Below, piece after piece: positions 1-9,791 of a stretch of 64,000 nt of DNA (position 1 is its first letter; the number at the start of each line of letters is the position of its first letter). The stretch is taken from assembly GCA_965199895.1 (NCBI GenBank), contig CBDATJ010000016.1:298817-362816 (forward strand). The letters run 5' to 3'. The stretch comes from Bin55 sp965199895. GTDB lineage: Bacteria; Pseudomonadota; Gammaproteobacteria; Pseudomonadales; Azotimanducaceae. The position numbers were made by a program, and so were the translations under genes. The notes under the pieces were generated by a model. It saw only the letters and a program-made list of their open reading frames with translations, did no database searches and was not told the DNA's origin.

Positions 1-921
1 TTTGCGGGGAGTCCACAGTTTGCTTCGTGGATCCTTGACGCTCTTATTGCGTCACCCTTTAAACCGAGTATTGTGTTCACTCAGCCCGCCAAACCATCGG
101 GACGAGGACTAAAGAGTAAACCTACACCCGTTTATGACCTAGCCTGTACCCACCAAATCACAACTGAAGCACCTCCTCGACTGAATGAGTGTGTCTCACA
201 ACTTAAAGAACTAGATCTTCTTGCAGTCGCTGCTTATGGTCAGATATTGTCGAACGAAGTGCTCAATGCACCAAAGAGGGGGTGCATCAACGTTCACGCT
301 TCACTACTACCTCGTTGGAGAGGGGCTTCTCCTATCGAACATGCCATCCTTACCGGTGACGACAAAACAGGCGTGAGCATCATGGAGATTGTTCCAAAAC
401 TTGATGCGGGACCAGTCTATAAGTCTAAATCAATCCCACTGCTTGGATCCGAAACCACCCAATCGTTGACCCAAACACTCGCCGAAATCGGATCAGAACT
501 GCTCATAGAGATGCTCACAAGCGTCCAGCAAGGAGAGATGACCGAACCTACACCTCAAAACCCAGAGCTCGTAACGTATGCACGTCGACTAACCACTGAA
601 GACGCGCGCATCAATTGGGATCAATTAGCAACAGAAATTGAACGACAAATCCGAGCATTTGACGGAAGAAATGCTGCATTTACCACACGAGAGAACCTAA
701 GACTGCGAATAATCGATGCAGAGGTGGTCCGTGGAAACTACTCCAACGGTCAAGTACATCGAAACAAATCTAGTGTGATAATCGGTTGTCAAGATGGTGG
801 AATCAACCTTAAATATATACAAATAAATATAGGTAGTGGTAAACCTATGTCCATCCAAGCTGCCTTGAATGGTTATGGTGACCTATTTAGTGATGGCTCC
901 AAGTTCGACGAAACGACATAA
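1..921 (+). CDS. fmt: Methionyl-tRNA formyltransferase, 5'-truncated by window edge
   Basis: Formylates initiator Met-tRNA using 10-formyl-tetrahydrofolate. The frame is open from base 1 and begins FAGSPQFA, the segment a few residues after the family's N terminus (usual VFAGTPEFA), so only a handful of residues are missing; the in-frame GTG at 73 is not the real start. The formyltransferase core shows the Asn and His of INVHASLLPRWRG (Asn codon at 289, His at 295), the SLLP signature, and the Asp of KLDAGPVY. A C-terminal tRNA-binding OB-like domain follows. The 3' end overlaps rsmB by 29 bp, the classic fmt-rsmB arrangement. Confidence 0.96.
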   Translation, partial: FAGSPQFASWILDALIASPFKPSIVFTQPAKPSGRGLKSKPTPVYDLACTHQITTEAPPRLNECVSQLKELDLLAVAAYGQILSNEVLNAPKRGCINVHASLLPRWRGASPIEHAILTGDDKTGVSIMEIVPKLDAGPVYKSKSIPLLGSETTQSLTQTLAEIGSELLIEMLTSVQQGEMTEPTPQNPELVTYARRLTTEDARINWDQLATEIERQIRAFDGRNAAFTTRENLRLRIIDAEVVRGNYSNGQVHRNKSSVIIGCQDGGINLKYIQINIGSGKPMSIQAALNGYGDLFSDGSKFDETT

Positions 922-2179
922 CACCAACGCAGTTGCTGCGAGATTGCTACTTCGGACTTTTCGAGGTCAACCGCTCGAGACTGCATTACAACGACACCGA
1001 CATAGCTTTGAGGCGAACCAATTGTCCTTTTTGTGTTATCAAGCGTTTCGACACTATTTCTCACTAACCGAGATCCTAAGCTCTCACTTATCTCGTCCTT
1101 GGACATCACTAGATGTTGAAGTGCAATGCGTTCTATTGATCGGTGCTTGTCAACTGAAATATTCATCCATAGCTCCTGCTGCTGCAATCTCTCGTTCAGT
1201 CGAGGCTACTAAACACTTGGGAAAGACTTCAGCATCCGGTATGGTCAACGCAGTCTTGCGCAAAACCGTGCAGTCCCCACCTGCGACCAGTGAAGAAGCC
1301 CTGCATGAGCTCCCCAGCTGGTGGATAGAGCGACTCAAAACCAGTTTCCCCGATGAAGCTACGGAGATCATGCGGGTGTCTTTGTTGCGTGCGCCTCTAA
1401 CCTTAAGAATCAATAACAAAATAATTTCCGCTGATAACTACTGCAAATTACTCACAGATTCAGGAATTGCATTTGAACGAACACTATTGGAAAACTCGCT
1501 CATCTTGAGTTCACCAATGCCCATGGAACAAATTCCGGGTTTTCAAGAAGGACTATTCAGTATCCAAGATCTTTCTTCCCAACTTGCTGTACCTCTCCTA
1601 CAAGCGGAGGATCAACACCGGTTACTTGATGCCTGTGCCGCACCGGGAATCAAGACTCGACACATTCAAGATCTCTACCCCAAAAACACTATAATATCTA
1701 TGGACAAAAAACCACAATGTTCCACGTGGAACATTCCTATTTTGTCGAATAACGGTGTCAAACACCCCATAATCACTGGGGATTTGGAATCTATGTCTTG
1801 GTGGGATGGTGAATTTTTTGATCGAGTTTTGTTGGATGTCCCCTGTTCCGGTTCGGGTACTCTTCGTCGACATCCTGACCTTAAAGTTACCCGAACCAAA
1901 CAACACATAGCGAACATCAATAAGGTTCAGCGTACGTTGTTGCAGAATCTATGGTCCGTACTCTCTCCGAACGGTAAATTGGTGTACTGTACCTGTTCGC
2001 TGTTTGACGAAGAAAACGACAGAGTAGTGGCCCAACATATCGAAAACAACCCAGATACAGAAGTGGATCAGATCATGCTCCCACACGGAAAACCAACACC
2101 CTACGGTTGGCAAGTACTGCCTTCTGAAATTCAAGACGGGTTTTACTTTTCTAGATTAACGAAGATTCAATCCGCATGA
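893..2179 (+). CDS. rsmB: 16S rRNA m5C967 methyltransferase RsmB
   Basis: SAM-dependent cytosine-5 methyltransferase acting on 16S rRNA C967. I choose the ATG at 893 (MAPSSTKRHN), giving 428 aa, close to E. coli RsmB (429); an upstream in-frame ATG at 869 lies deeper inside fmt. The N-terminal NusB-like RNA-binding domain spans about residues 1-140. The Rossmann domain carries DACAAPGIKT (about 245, SAM binding), the PCSGSGT motif (about 317) and TCS (about 366, catalytic Cys). Its stop overlaps the trkA start (ATGA), so the genes are translationally coupled. A perfect parS palindrome is embedded in the coding sequence at 1718-1733. Confidence 0.96.
   Translation: MAPSSTKRHNTNAVAARLLLRTFRGQPLETALQRHRHSFEANQLSFLCYQAFRHYFSLTEILSSHLSRPWTSLDVEVQCVLLIGACQLKYSSIAPAAAISRSVEATKHLGKTSASGMVNAVLRKTVQSPPATSEEALHELPSWWIERLKTSFPDEATEIMRVSLLRAPLTLRINNKIISADNYCKLLTDSGIAFERTLLENSLILSSPMPMEQIPGFQEGLFSIQDLSSQLAVPLLQAEDQHRLLDACAAPGIKTRHIQDLYPKNTIISMDKKPQCSTWNIPILSNNGVKHPIITGDLESMSWWDGEFFDRVLLDVPCSGSGTLRRHPDLKVTRTKQHIANINKVQRTLLQNLWSVLSPNGKLVYCTCSLFDEENDRVVAQHIENNPDTEVDQIMLPHGKPTPYGWQVLPSEIQDGFYFSRLTKIQSA
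1718..1733. other. parS: parS centromere site inside rsmB
   Basis: TGTTCCACGTGGAACA is a perfect 16-bp palindrome matching the bacterial ParB/Spo0J parS consensus (TGTTYCACGTGRAACA). The symmetry extends two bases each side (1716-1735). It lies about 9.5 kb from the dnaA-rpmH gap. The parA and parB genes are at 18953-20604 in this window. Confidence 0.92.
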
Positions 2180-3546
2180 ACATCGTCATATTTGGTGGCG
2201 GGGCAGTGGGGGGGACTCTAGTTGAAGTTCTTGCAAATCCCGCACACCGTATCACCGTGGTCGATGATGATCCCTCAAGACTAGGTTCACTAGAAAAACT
2301 TGATGGAGTTACGACGGTAGCAGGAAATGCAGCTCTCCCCAGTGTTCAAGAAAAAGCTAACGTCGCTGCAGCAGATATGGTTATAGCGGTGACCGGACGC
2401 GATGTGGTCAACATCGTAGCGGCACAACTTGCTCACGAGACTCACGATACCCCTAACGTGGTGGTTCGGCTTCGTTCAAACGAATATTCTAAGATGAAGG
2501 ACTTCATGAATCATTGTCTTAAGGACTTTGTCATTATCAATCCCGAAGGGGAAGCATCTGCACAAATCGAAAGGTTACTGAAGTATCCACTCACCTTTGA
2601 AGTGATTTCGATGGCTAACGACAAAGTAACCATGATAGGATTTAGATCATCATCAGCTCACCCACCGACTGGAATGAGTCTGACCGAACTCAAAGCTTGG
2701 CGACCTACTCCTTCATCACAGTTTATAGCCGCGTTTCGTAAATTTAATCTGTTAACGAGAGAAATTGATACGATTCAAAGACGTGATGAAGTCTATTTTT
2801 GTGCTCCTACGTCAGAAATTCGTGAACTGCTTGCCATTTGTCTTGGCCCTTCAAGACCAGAGAAAAAAATCTTGATTGCTGGTGCAGGACACGTGGGAAC
2901 GGTGCTCACCCTCCGCCTGCAACAAAATCACACTGTGCGATTGCTCGAAAAGAATCCCAACCAGGCAGAAGAATCTGCATCAAAGTTGAAACCCGGCACC
3001 CTCTACGTAGGTGATGCAACCGATGTCTACAAACTGAGAGAGTGTGAGATTTTTGACACCGATGTCTTTATTGCAGTCACGAATAACGACGAAATTAACG
3101 TAATGTCTAGCTTGCTAGCCAAACAAGAGGGCGTCAAACAGGTTATTACCCTGCTGAGTCAGGATCCGTACGCTAAACTACTGAGGGAAACATCCATTGA
3201 TGTTGCCGTGTCTCCCCAACGAGCGACCGCAAGCTCTGTTTTGTCTGTTGTTCATGCCCGAGGAGTGCTCGAAACACATCGTCTCAGAGCAGGTTCTTGT
3301 GAAGTCTTCGAAGCGATTATTCATGGGACTAAAGGACAAAGTAAGTTATCGGGGAAGCAAATCAGTAAAGTGAAGCTTCCGTCTCATGCGAAAATCGCTG
3401 CGTTAGTTCGCGAGGGTGAAGTCATCCCCTTAAATGATGATGTCATCTTTTCCGATGGTGATCATGTGATTTTCTTCGTTGCTGACGGGCGAGATGTCGC
3501 TAGCATAATCAAACTAATAGAGCTCAACGTCCTTTCATTCCACTAA
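2176..3546 (+). CDS. trkA: Trk potassium uptake regulator TrkA
   Basis: Cytoplasmic NAD(H)-binding gating subunit of the Trk K+ uptake system, partner of TrkH encoded next door. 456 aa, the normal double-RCK length. Two RCK_N Rossmann domains are visible: FGGGAVGGT at residues 5-13 and AGAGHVGTV at about 235-243; each is followed by an RCK_C domain. The ATG overlaps the rsmB stop by 4 nt, and trkH follows after 3 nt, so rsmB-trkA-trkH reads as one transcript, as in many gammaproteobacteria. Confidence 0.96.
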   Translation: MNIVIFGGGAVGGTLVEVLANPAHRITVVDDDPSRLGSLEKLDGVTTVAGNAALPSVQEKANVAAADMVIAVTGRDVVNIVAAQLAHETHDTPNVVVRLRSNEYSKMKDFMNHCLKDFVIINPEGEASAQIERLLKYPLTFEVISMANDKVTMIGFRSSSAHPPTGMSLTELKAWRPTPSSQFIAAFRKFNLLTREIDTIQRRDEVYFCAPTSEIRELLAICLGPSRPEKKILIAGAGHVGTVLTLRLQQNHTVRLLEKNPNQAEESASKLKPGTLYVGDATDVYKLRECEIFDTDVFIAVTNNDEINVMSSLLAKQEGVKQVITLLSQDPYAKLLRETSIDVAVSPQRATASSVLSVVHARGVLETHRLRAGSCEVFEAIIHGTKGQSKLSGKQISKVKLPSHAKIAALVREGEVIPLNDDVIFSDGDHVIFFVADGRDVASIIKLIELNVLSFH

Positions 3547-3549
3547 TTC

Positions 3550-5022
3550 ATGAACCTTAGATCCATATTAGGAATCTTGGGCGGGACCATACTGCTCTTT
3601 AGTCCGGTCTTCCTGGTGTGTCTAGGTGTCGCACTGATTTACACCGAGCCGACGGTGATGCAGTTCACGCTCTGTCTTGTGCTCACTGTAGTATTGGGAA
3701 GCCTGCTCTTTAGATTCCGAACCGATCAGCACACTTTTCGACCGCGTGACTCATTCCTGGTAGTAACTTTGGTTTATGTGACCATTGCTTTGCTGACCAC
3801 CATGCCTTTCTTGATGATACCGGGAGTGGTGCACAGCTTTGAAGATGCACTGTTTGAAGCTACTTCCATGATTTCAACCACCGGAGCCACCGTGTTGACA
3901 GGATTGGACGAGTTGCCTAAATCTCTTCTTTTCTTTCGCCAACTGGTCTGCTGGTTCGGTGGTATGGGCATCATCGTACTCACTGTCGCCATTCTTCCCT
4001 TACTTGGTGTCGGTGGCATGCAGTTAGTCCAAGCTGAACTCTCCGGAGACGACAAAAGCCTCAACCTTTCTCTCAGAATCCAAGATACCGCAAGAGCACT
4101 GTGGTGGATTTATGGTGGGTTAACCTTCCTTTGCGGATTAGTTTTGTGGTGGGCGGGGATGACTCCTTTTGATGCCATATCCCACGCACTTTCAACCATA
4201 TCGATCGGCGGATTTTCCACCCACGATGCAAATATTGGTTACTTTGATAGTGTTGCAATTGAAGCGGTTATCGCAGGTTTCACCGTGATTGCAGGTCTCA
4301 ATTTCATGCTTCACTTTGCCGCTGTACAACGACCGATGCATGACCGCAACCGAGTTTTACACTTTATCGGTACCTATGCACAAGATGCACAAGTAAGGTT
4401 TTATTTGTGTGCACTCTTTGTAATCGCTGCAATCATTTGTGCCCGACTGTTACTCGATCCTAATTTTGCAGGCAACGCAGTCAGAGACGGGATCTTCCAC
4501 ACTATTTCCTTTTTGTCTACGGCTGGATTTACTACCAACAGTCCTAGTGAATGGACAAATATGGCCCCTCCTCTATTGATTATTGCAAGTTTTGTCGGTG
4601 CTTGTGCGGGTTCAACCGGAGGCGGTTTCAAAGTTCTAAGAATTGTGATCCTTTTCAAACAAGGAATACGGGAAATTCAACAACTGCTGCAACCGGGAGC
4701 CCTATTCGAAAGCAGATTAAACCATCACCGTATTTCAGACCGCATGCTTGAATCAACGTTTGGGTTCATTGCCATGTATGCACTGACCTTTACCGTCATT
4801 TTCGCAATACTCCTACTTGTGACTTCGCTCGACCTAACCACTGCATTTTCTGCCGTAGCCGCTTGCCTAAACAATCTGGGACCGGGGTTAGGTGAAGTTG
4901 CCGCTAACTATCAAGGGTTGCAATCAACCGAGAAGTACTTCCTGGTTTTAGCTATGATTCTCGGAAGATTAGAGATTTTTGCGGTTTTAGTGCTGTTTTC
5001 ACCAAGATTTTGGCGCAGATAG
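3550..5022 (+). CDS. trkH: Trk potassium transporter TrkH
   Basis: Inner-membrane K+-translocating subunit of Trk. 490 aa, strongly hydrophobic, built of four M1-P-M2 repeats. All four selectivity-filter loops can be seen: STTGATVLTG, STISIGGFSTHDAN, SFLSTAGFTTNS and CLNNLGPGLGEV. It follows trkA by 3 nt. The gene ends 32 bp from the convergent gyrB, with a small hairpin between them. Confidence 0.96.
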   Translation: MNLRSILGILGGTILLFSPVFLVCLGVALIYTEPTVMQFTLCLVLTVVLGSLLFRFRTDQHTFRPRDSFLVVTLVYVTIALLTTMPFLMIPGVVHSFEDALFEATSMISTTGATVLTGLDELPKSLLFFRQLVCWFGGMGIIVLTVAILPLLGVGGMQLVQAELSGDDKSLNLSLRIQDTARALWWIYGGLTFLCGLVLWWAGMTPFDAISHALSTISIGGFSTHDANIGYFDSVAIEAVIAGFTVIAGLNFMLHFAAVQRPMHDRNRVLHFIGTYAQDAQVRFYLCALFVIAAIICARLLLDPNFAGNAVRDGIFHTISFLSTAGFTTNSPSEWTNMAPPLLIIASFVGACAGSTGGGFKVLRIVILFKQGIREIQQLLQPGALFESRLNHHRISDRMLESTFGFIAMYALTFTVIFAILLLVTSLDLTTAFSAVAACLNNLGPGLGEVAANYQGLQSTEKYFLVLAMILGRLEIFAVLVLFSPRFWRR

Positions 5023-5034
5023 ACGAATCCTGAC

Positions 5035-5060
5035 ATTTGAACCCGAAGGGGTGGTCAAAT
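5035..5060. terminator. Hairpin between convergent trkH and gyrB
   Basis: ATTTGA-ACCC (5035-5044), loop GAAG, GGGT, two-base bulge, TCAAAT (5055-5060) form a 10-bp interrupted stem. It sits at the junction of two convergent genes and covers the gyrB stop codon. There is no clear T-run on either strand, so it is only a possible terminator or mRNA 3'-end stabiliser. Confidence 0.35.
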
Positions 5061-7481
5061 ATCTAAATCCGCGAAGGAAACTGAAAGCGCGTTTTCTCTG
5101 ATGAACGTCTTTCTGGATTCCACATCCTCACCCATCAGAGTCGAAAACAGCTCGTCTGCTGAGCTAGCATCTGCTACTGATACACGAGACATTCGACGAA
5201 CGTTGGGATCCATAGTAGTCTCCCACAATTGCTCTGGATTCATCTCTCCAAGTCCCTTGTAGCGAGTCAAACGTGTCCCTTCTCGAGCACGCATCATGAG
5301 CCATTCATATGCTTGCAAGAAGTTCGTCACCGAACACTCCGCATTACCTTGAACCACTTTAGCACTTGATTCAAACATGTCATGAGTTTGTTCGGCCAGT
5401 GCTTTGATAGCATCGTAAATTCCAGACTCAAAGAAGTTTAGGCTCAAAGTAACTTCGGTTGTAGCACCACGAGCTTTGCGTCGAATCGTTGGGACGTACA
5501 CACTGTGTTCTGGCTCGAAAGCAATTTCTACTTCATACTTTCCTTCTTCAGATTCCAGAGACTCTCGCATTCGAGGGGCCCAGTCTTCCATGAAATCAAG
5601 ATTACCTAATAGACTCAAGTCCAAAATCGGAATCTCAATCAACCTCTTGGTGATGTAAACCGGATAAACCCTTTTCATCGATTCCAACCGCTTGTAGACA
5701 TCGAAGCAGCTCCGAGACAGTCGAGCTAATGGGTCAGGTGCTATCGGTGGAGAATCCTCACTAGGATGGATCAAAGCTCCATCGAACGCAACCTTGAGGT
5801 AGTATTCCTCTAGTTCAATCTCATCTTTGATGTACTGTTCGGCTTTACCTCGTCCCACCTTAAACAGCGGTGGAAGCGCAATAAAGATGTGACCTCGGTC
5901 CACGAGTTCCGCCATATGCCGATAGAAGAAAGTTAAAAGTAAGGTGCGGATGTGTGAACCGTCTATATCCGCGTCAGTCATGATGATGACTCGGTGATAG
6001 CGTAGCTTTTCTGGGGTGAAGCCTTCATCACCTACTCCTGAGCTAAACCCACAACCAAGGGCCGTAATCAAGTTAATGACTTCTGCGTTAGAAAGTATTC
6101 GGTCAATCCTTGCCTTCTCAACATTGAGAATCTTGCCTCGCAAAGGAAGCACTGCTTGAGTCTTACGGTCTCGCCCTTGTTTGGCTGAACCACCCGCAGA
6201 GTCACCCTCAACAATATAAAGTTCACTGAAAGCGGGATCTTTCTCTTGACAGTCTGCCAACTTACCGGGTAGTCCACCAAGGTCTAATATCCCTTTGCGT
6301 CTAGTGATTTCGCGAGCTTTTCTAGCTGCTTCCCTCGCCTGAGCTGCCTCAATCATGCGTTGAGCAATCTTTCTAGATTCGACCGGATTTTCTTGGAGGT
6401 AGGATTTAAGCTTCTCACCCACAGCTTTCTCTACTGAAGATTTAGCTTCGCTGGATACCAGTTTGTCTTTCGTTTGCGATGAGAACTTTGGATCGGGTAG
6501 TTTGATGGATAGGATAGCGGTCAAACCTTCGCGTGCATCATCACCCGTTGTTTGCACATTTGCATTCCTGGTGATCCCTTCATGCTCAATGTACGTGTTG
6601 AGCGTTCTAGTGAGCGCGGTTCGAAATCCAGCTAAGTGAGTTCCTCCGTCCGCTTGTCGGATGTTGTTGCAATACGCTCGAACATTCTCTTGAAAGCCGT
6701 CATTCCATTGCATCGCTACTTCAACCGCAATTTCACCCGGATCCTGTATGTGTATCACGTCGTGTAGTGTTGTCTTATTACGGCTTAACTGTTTAACGTA
6801 AGAAACCAACCCACCTTCATACTGATAGCGATCTTCATTCCCAGTACGTTCATCCTTGATGCTGAACGCAACACCCGAGTTTAGAAACGCAAGTTCTCGT
6901 AACTTGTTAGCAATGGTTTCATAACTGAACTTAACTTCCCGGAATGTATCTGAAGACGGTTCAAAGTAGCAGGTAGTCCCCCGACGATTAGTTTGTCCCA
7001 CTACTTCTAGTGGCTTTTCCGGCTTACCCTGTCGATAGATCTGTTCGTAGACTTTGCCTTCCCTTCTAATGGTTAGTCGGAAGAATGAAGACAGAGCATT
7101 GACCACTGATAGTCCTACTCCGTGAAGTCCACCGGAAACTTTGTAGCTGCTTGCATCAAACTTACCTCCCGCATGAAGCATTGTCATGATGACTTGCGCT
7201 GCTGATACACCTTCCTCTTTGTGAATATCGACAGGAATACCGCGACCGTTATCCGATACCGTGACTCCGCTCCCTGCGTGAATGACAATTTCGATGTCAT
7301 CGCAGTGTCCGGCAAGTGCCTCGTCAATGGCGTTATCGACCAATTCCTGAACCATGTGGTGCAACCCCGTGCCATCTTCGGTATCACCTATGTACATCCC
7401 GGGTCGCTTGCGTACCGCCTCAAGTCCTTTGAGTACTTTGATGTTGGTGGAATCGTAACCTGTGTTTTGTGGCTCGCTCAT
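5055..7481 (-). CDS. gyrB: DNA gyrase subunit B
   Basis: ATPase/TOPRIM subunit of DNA gyrase, which introduces negative supercoils with GyrA. 808 aa, the long gammaproteobacterial form (E. coli 804) with the extra TOPRIM-tail insert. GHKL ATP-binding motifs are present: DNGRGIPVD near residue 75 and GLHGVGLSVVNAL near 115. The TOPRIM elements EGDSAGGSAKQGRD (about 424) and DADIDGSHIRTLL (about 500), and the C-terminal RYKGLGEMNPEQLW, are intact. ATG start preceded by GAGAG. Last gene of dnaA-dnaN-recF-gyrB; a parS site lies between it and recF. Confidence 0.98.
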   Translation of the reverse strand: MSEPQNTGYDSTNIKVLKGLEAVRKRPGMYIGDTEDGTGLHHMVQELVDNAIDEALAGHCDDIEIVIHAGSGVTVSDNGRGIPVDIHKEEGVSAAQVIMTMLHAGGKFDASSYKVSGGLHGVGLSVVNALSSFFRLTIRREGKVYEQIYRQGKPEKPLEVVGQTNRRGTTCYFEPSSDTFREVKFSYETIANKLRELAFLNSGVAFSIKDERTGNEDRYQYEGGLVSYVKQLSRNKTTLHDVIHIQDPGEIAVEVAMQWNDGFQENVRAYCNNIRQADGGTHLAGFRTALTRTLNTYIEHEGITRNANVQTTGDDAREGLTAILSIKLPDPKFSSQTKDKLVSSEAKSSVEKAVGEKLKSYLQENPVESRKIAQRMIEAAQAREAARKAREITRRKGILDLGGLPGKLADCQEKDPAFSELYIVEGDSAGGSAKQGRDRKTQAVLPLRGKILNVEKARIDRILSNAEVINLITALGCGFSSGVGDEGFTPEKLRYHRVIIMTDADIDGSHIRTLLLTFFYRHMAELVDRGHIFIALPPLFKVGRGKAEQYIKDEIELEEYYLKVAFDGALIHPSEDSPPIAPDPLARLSRSCFDVYKRLESMKRVYPVYITKRLIEIPILDLSLLGNLDFMEDWAPRMRESLESEEGKYEVEIAFEPEHSVYVPTIRRKARGATTEVTLSLNFFESGIYDAIKALAEQTHDMFESSAKVVQGNAECSVTNFLQAYEWLMMRAREGTRLTRYKGLGEMNPEQLWETTMDPNVRRMSRVSVADASSADELFSTLMGEDVESRKTFIRENALSVSFADLDI

Positions 7482-7521
7482 GTGCTCTCGTTTTGCCTTA
7501 GTCTATACTGCTGTACTCATT

Positions 7522-7547
7522 TTGAATGTTCCACGTGGAACATTCAA
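7522..7547. other. parS: parS centromere site in gyrB-recF gap
   Basis: The core TGTTCCACGTGGAACA (7527-7542) is identical to the copy in rsmB. Here the palindrome is perfect over 26 bp (7522-7547) and overlaps the recF stop codon. Its position about 4 kb from the candidate origin is typical for parS. It could also affect gyrB translation or transcription, being just upstream of the gyrB start. Confidence 0.93.
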
Positions 7548-8638
7548 TCCGTCAGTAGACAGCCCTCTTTAATCCTGATAACATTTGGAACAGAGTGTAA
7601 ATCGTATCTATGTGCTATTTTATCATATTCCTGAACTGTTGTCGCTATAACCTGACACTTCATTTGTTCCAAGATCTGCAGGAAGCGACGGGTGTGTTCA
7701 AAATCAAACTCGGATGCGATATCGTCCAATAGCACAATGCTCGGGATTCCTCGGTTACTGAGGTTGGTAACTTGCGCTAACTTCAGTGCTCCAGCAACCG
7801 CTTTGCCTTGACCTCGTGATAAAACTCTTGCTCCTAACCCAACTACGTTACCTGTGATTTTGTCCACAACCCTTATTCTCAAGTCAGCTCGATGAGGACC
7901 ATAACGAGTGAACCCATATTTCTGCTCTTGAGCACGATCCGACTCTAATATTTCCGTTAGACTCTCACCGCTCCACCCCTGCGCCAGCTCTAAAGAGATC
8001 CCAAGATCAGGGGCAATCTTAGATAGCATTTGCTGAAAAACTTCGTTCAATGCTTCAACATGAGCGTACCTCAACTCGGTAATCTTCAATCCGCTGGTCA
8101 CAAACTCTTTGGTCCACGATGCTAAATCATCGAACCCACGCTGAATGGCTCGGTTTCTCTGGTTGAGTGTTTTTAAGAACACTCGATGAAGATGAACCAG
8201 TTCATTATTACTGTGAAACACTCCCCAGTTGAGCCATGCTCTTCTTACCGATGGAACACCAAAGACTAACTCTGGAAGATCAGAGAGAAACGTTTGAACT
8301 GGAACTAGGGCAACAATTTGCGATATCTGTCGTATATCTCGACCATTCATGCGTATACGAACGTTTTCAGTTCGTGACTTTTCGATTCCTAACCGAACAA
8401 CGGACTCGTTTCGCTTGCTCAGTGTGTGAACTCGTAACTCGTTTTGCTTAAACCTAATGAGTGAATTGAGCGTTCCCGGTCTAAATGATCTCCCGCGAAC
8501 GACTAGATACAGACTCTCTAGAACCGTAGTTTTCCCAGACCCATTGGGACCCGTGATCAGATTAACCGAAGGTCTAAGTTGGAGCGCTACGTCCTTAAGG
8601 TTACGTACGTTATGGATTTCAACCGAGTCAAAGATCAA
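7544..8638 (-). CDS. recF: DNA replication/repair protein RecF
   Basis: SMC-like ATPase that helps RecO/RecR load RecA at gapped DNA. 364 aa, normal length. Walker A GPNGSGKTT is at about residues 30-38, the ABC signature LSRGQGK near 273, and Walker B IVLLDDIASEFD near 300. The start is a TTG overlapping the dnaN stop (TTGA), which implies translational coupling. The end runs into the extended parS palindrome. Confidence 0.95.
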   Translation of the reverse strand: MIFDSVEIHNVRNLKDVALQLRPSVNLITGPNGSGKTTVLESLYLVVRGRSFRPGTLNSLIRFKQNELRVHTLSKRNESVVRLGIEKSRTENVRIRMNGRDIRQISQIVALVPVQTFLSDLPELVFGVPSVRRAWLNWGVFHSNNELVHLHRVFLKTLNQRNRAIQRGFDDLASWTKEFVTSGLKITELRYAHVEALNEVFQQMLSKIAPDLGISLELAQGWSGESLTEILESDRAQEQKYGFTRYGPHRADLRIRVVDKITGNVVGLGARVLSRGQGKAVAGALKLAQVTNLSNRGIPSIVLLDDIASEFDFEHTRRFLQILEQMKCQVIATTVQEYDKIAHRYDLHSVPNVIRIKEGCLLTD

Positions 8639-9741
8639 GTTCTAATCGGCGAAACGACAAACAGTAGTTCCTCCTGTTGATCTGAGTCAATCCGAACCAC
8701 TTCAATGGGTTCGGGGAGATGCACGATCACTTCATCACAACCGAATGTGTCCAATATGCGTCGGATTCGATCATGTTTAAACGCTACTTTTGCTGAGTGT
8801 TCACCGAAATCAACAGGAATACGAACTTGAGCTCGATCTCCTGCTTCTGTGTTTGCAACTAGCTCCATACTATCTGGACTAACGTCTAAATAAATTCTTT
8901 GACTGGTGTCTGCTAACGTAGCTGCTTGATCAATGGCGTGAATGAATGCAACACGATCGCACTTGAGTTGCGCTTCTGCTCGGTCTGGAACGATTCGCAT
9001 ATAGGCTGGGAAAGGTGACTCTATCAAATTAGTAATCAACGAGCGTTCGGTTCCAGAAACGTACAGAGCTTTAGACGTAATCGCTACCGATAACTGACCT
9101 GAGTGTCCTGAGAATGCACGGATGAGTTCCAATACTGCTTTGCGAGGAATCAATGCAGTGACGACATCTTCACCATTGACATGGTAGTCCTTATTCGTGC
9201 AAATACACATACTCATACCATCGCTTGAGACCGTACGTATGTGAGCGGGTGTTAGTTCCAATAGAGTACCGTTGAGGTGGGGTCGGACATCACCCACACC
9301 CATGGTCGAAACTGATGATTGAAGAAGGTGAACAAAATCGGTGGTATCAATATCGAAATTTGCTTCTGGGTCAATCGTGGGTTTTTGTGGAAACTCAGAC
9401 GCTGGCATCGTCGATAACCGGAAGGTTGATCTCCCTATCGTCATCGTTGCTTCTTCCCCGGAGGCTTTGATGTGGATGTCGCCGGAATATGCCGAGGCCC
9501 TAACGATGTCCAGAGCTTTCTTACCCGGTATGGTGACCTCACCCGAACTCTGTACGTCAGACAGATCCAGAGTTGCCATCAACGATAAATCATGATCGGT
9601 CGCCCTTAGGTTCATCGTCCCATCTCCATTCGCTTCGAACAGAACGTTCGTCAAAATAGGATACGTGAATCTTTTTTCTATGACACTCGTTACGTACTGC
9701 AGAGTATCACGAAGGGCTTCAGCCCTTACAGTAATTTCCAT
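8635..9741 (-). CDS. dnaN: DNA polymerase III beta sliding clamp
   Basis: Ring-shaped processivity clamp that tethers DNA polymerase III to DNA. 368 aa from the ATG at 9741 (MEITVRAEAL), with AAGGAG at 9749-9754 as ribosome binding site. Two in-frame TTG codons precede the ATG and are less likely starts. Three clamp domains of about 120 residues are recognisable, including RATDHDLSL in the first domain. It is followed by recF with a 4-nt overlap. Confidence 0.96.
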   Translation of the reverse strand: MEITVRAEALRDTLQYVTSVIEKRFTYPILTNVLFEANGDGTMNLRATDHDLSLMATLDLSDVQSSGEVTIPGKKALDIVRASAYSGDIHIKASGEEATMTIGRSTFRLSTMPASEFPQKPTIDPEANFDIDTTDFVHLLQSSVSTMGVGDVRPHLNGTLLELTPAHIRTVSSDGMSMCICTNKDYHVNGEDVVTALIPRKAVLELIRAFSGHSGQLSVAITSKALYVSGTERSLITNLIESPFPAYMRIVPDRAEAQLKCDRVAFIHAIDQAATLADTSQRIYLDVSPDSMELVANTEAGDRAQVRIPVDFGEHSAKVAFKHDRIRRILDTFGCDEVIVHLPEPIEVVRIDSDQQEELLFVVSPIRT

Positions 9742-9791
9742 CAACAATCTCCTTATTGTTTCTTAAGACAAACGAATCGAATTAATGTTTA

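Noticed and set aside
2889..2905. CACGTG-containing segment in trkA as a third parS
   Set aside because: Outside the central CACGTG the arms do not match parS. Other CACGTG occurrences (for example near 46273, 48724, 54888 and 57184) fail in the same way.
7221..7634. 137-codon plus-strand frame over the gyrB start and gyrB-recF gap
   Set aside because: It is antisense to the strongly conserved gyrB N terminus, crosses the parS palindrome, and resembles no protein I know.
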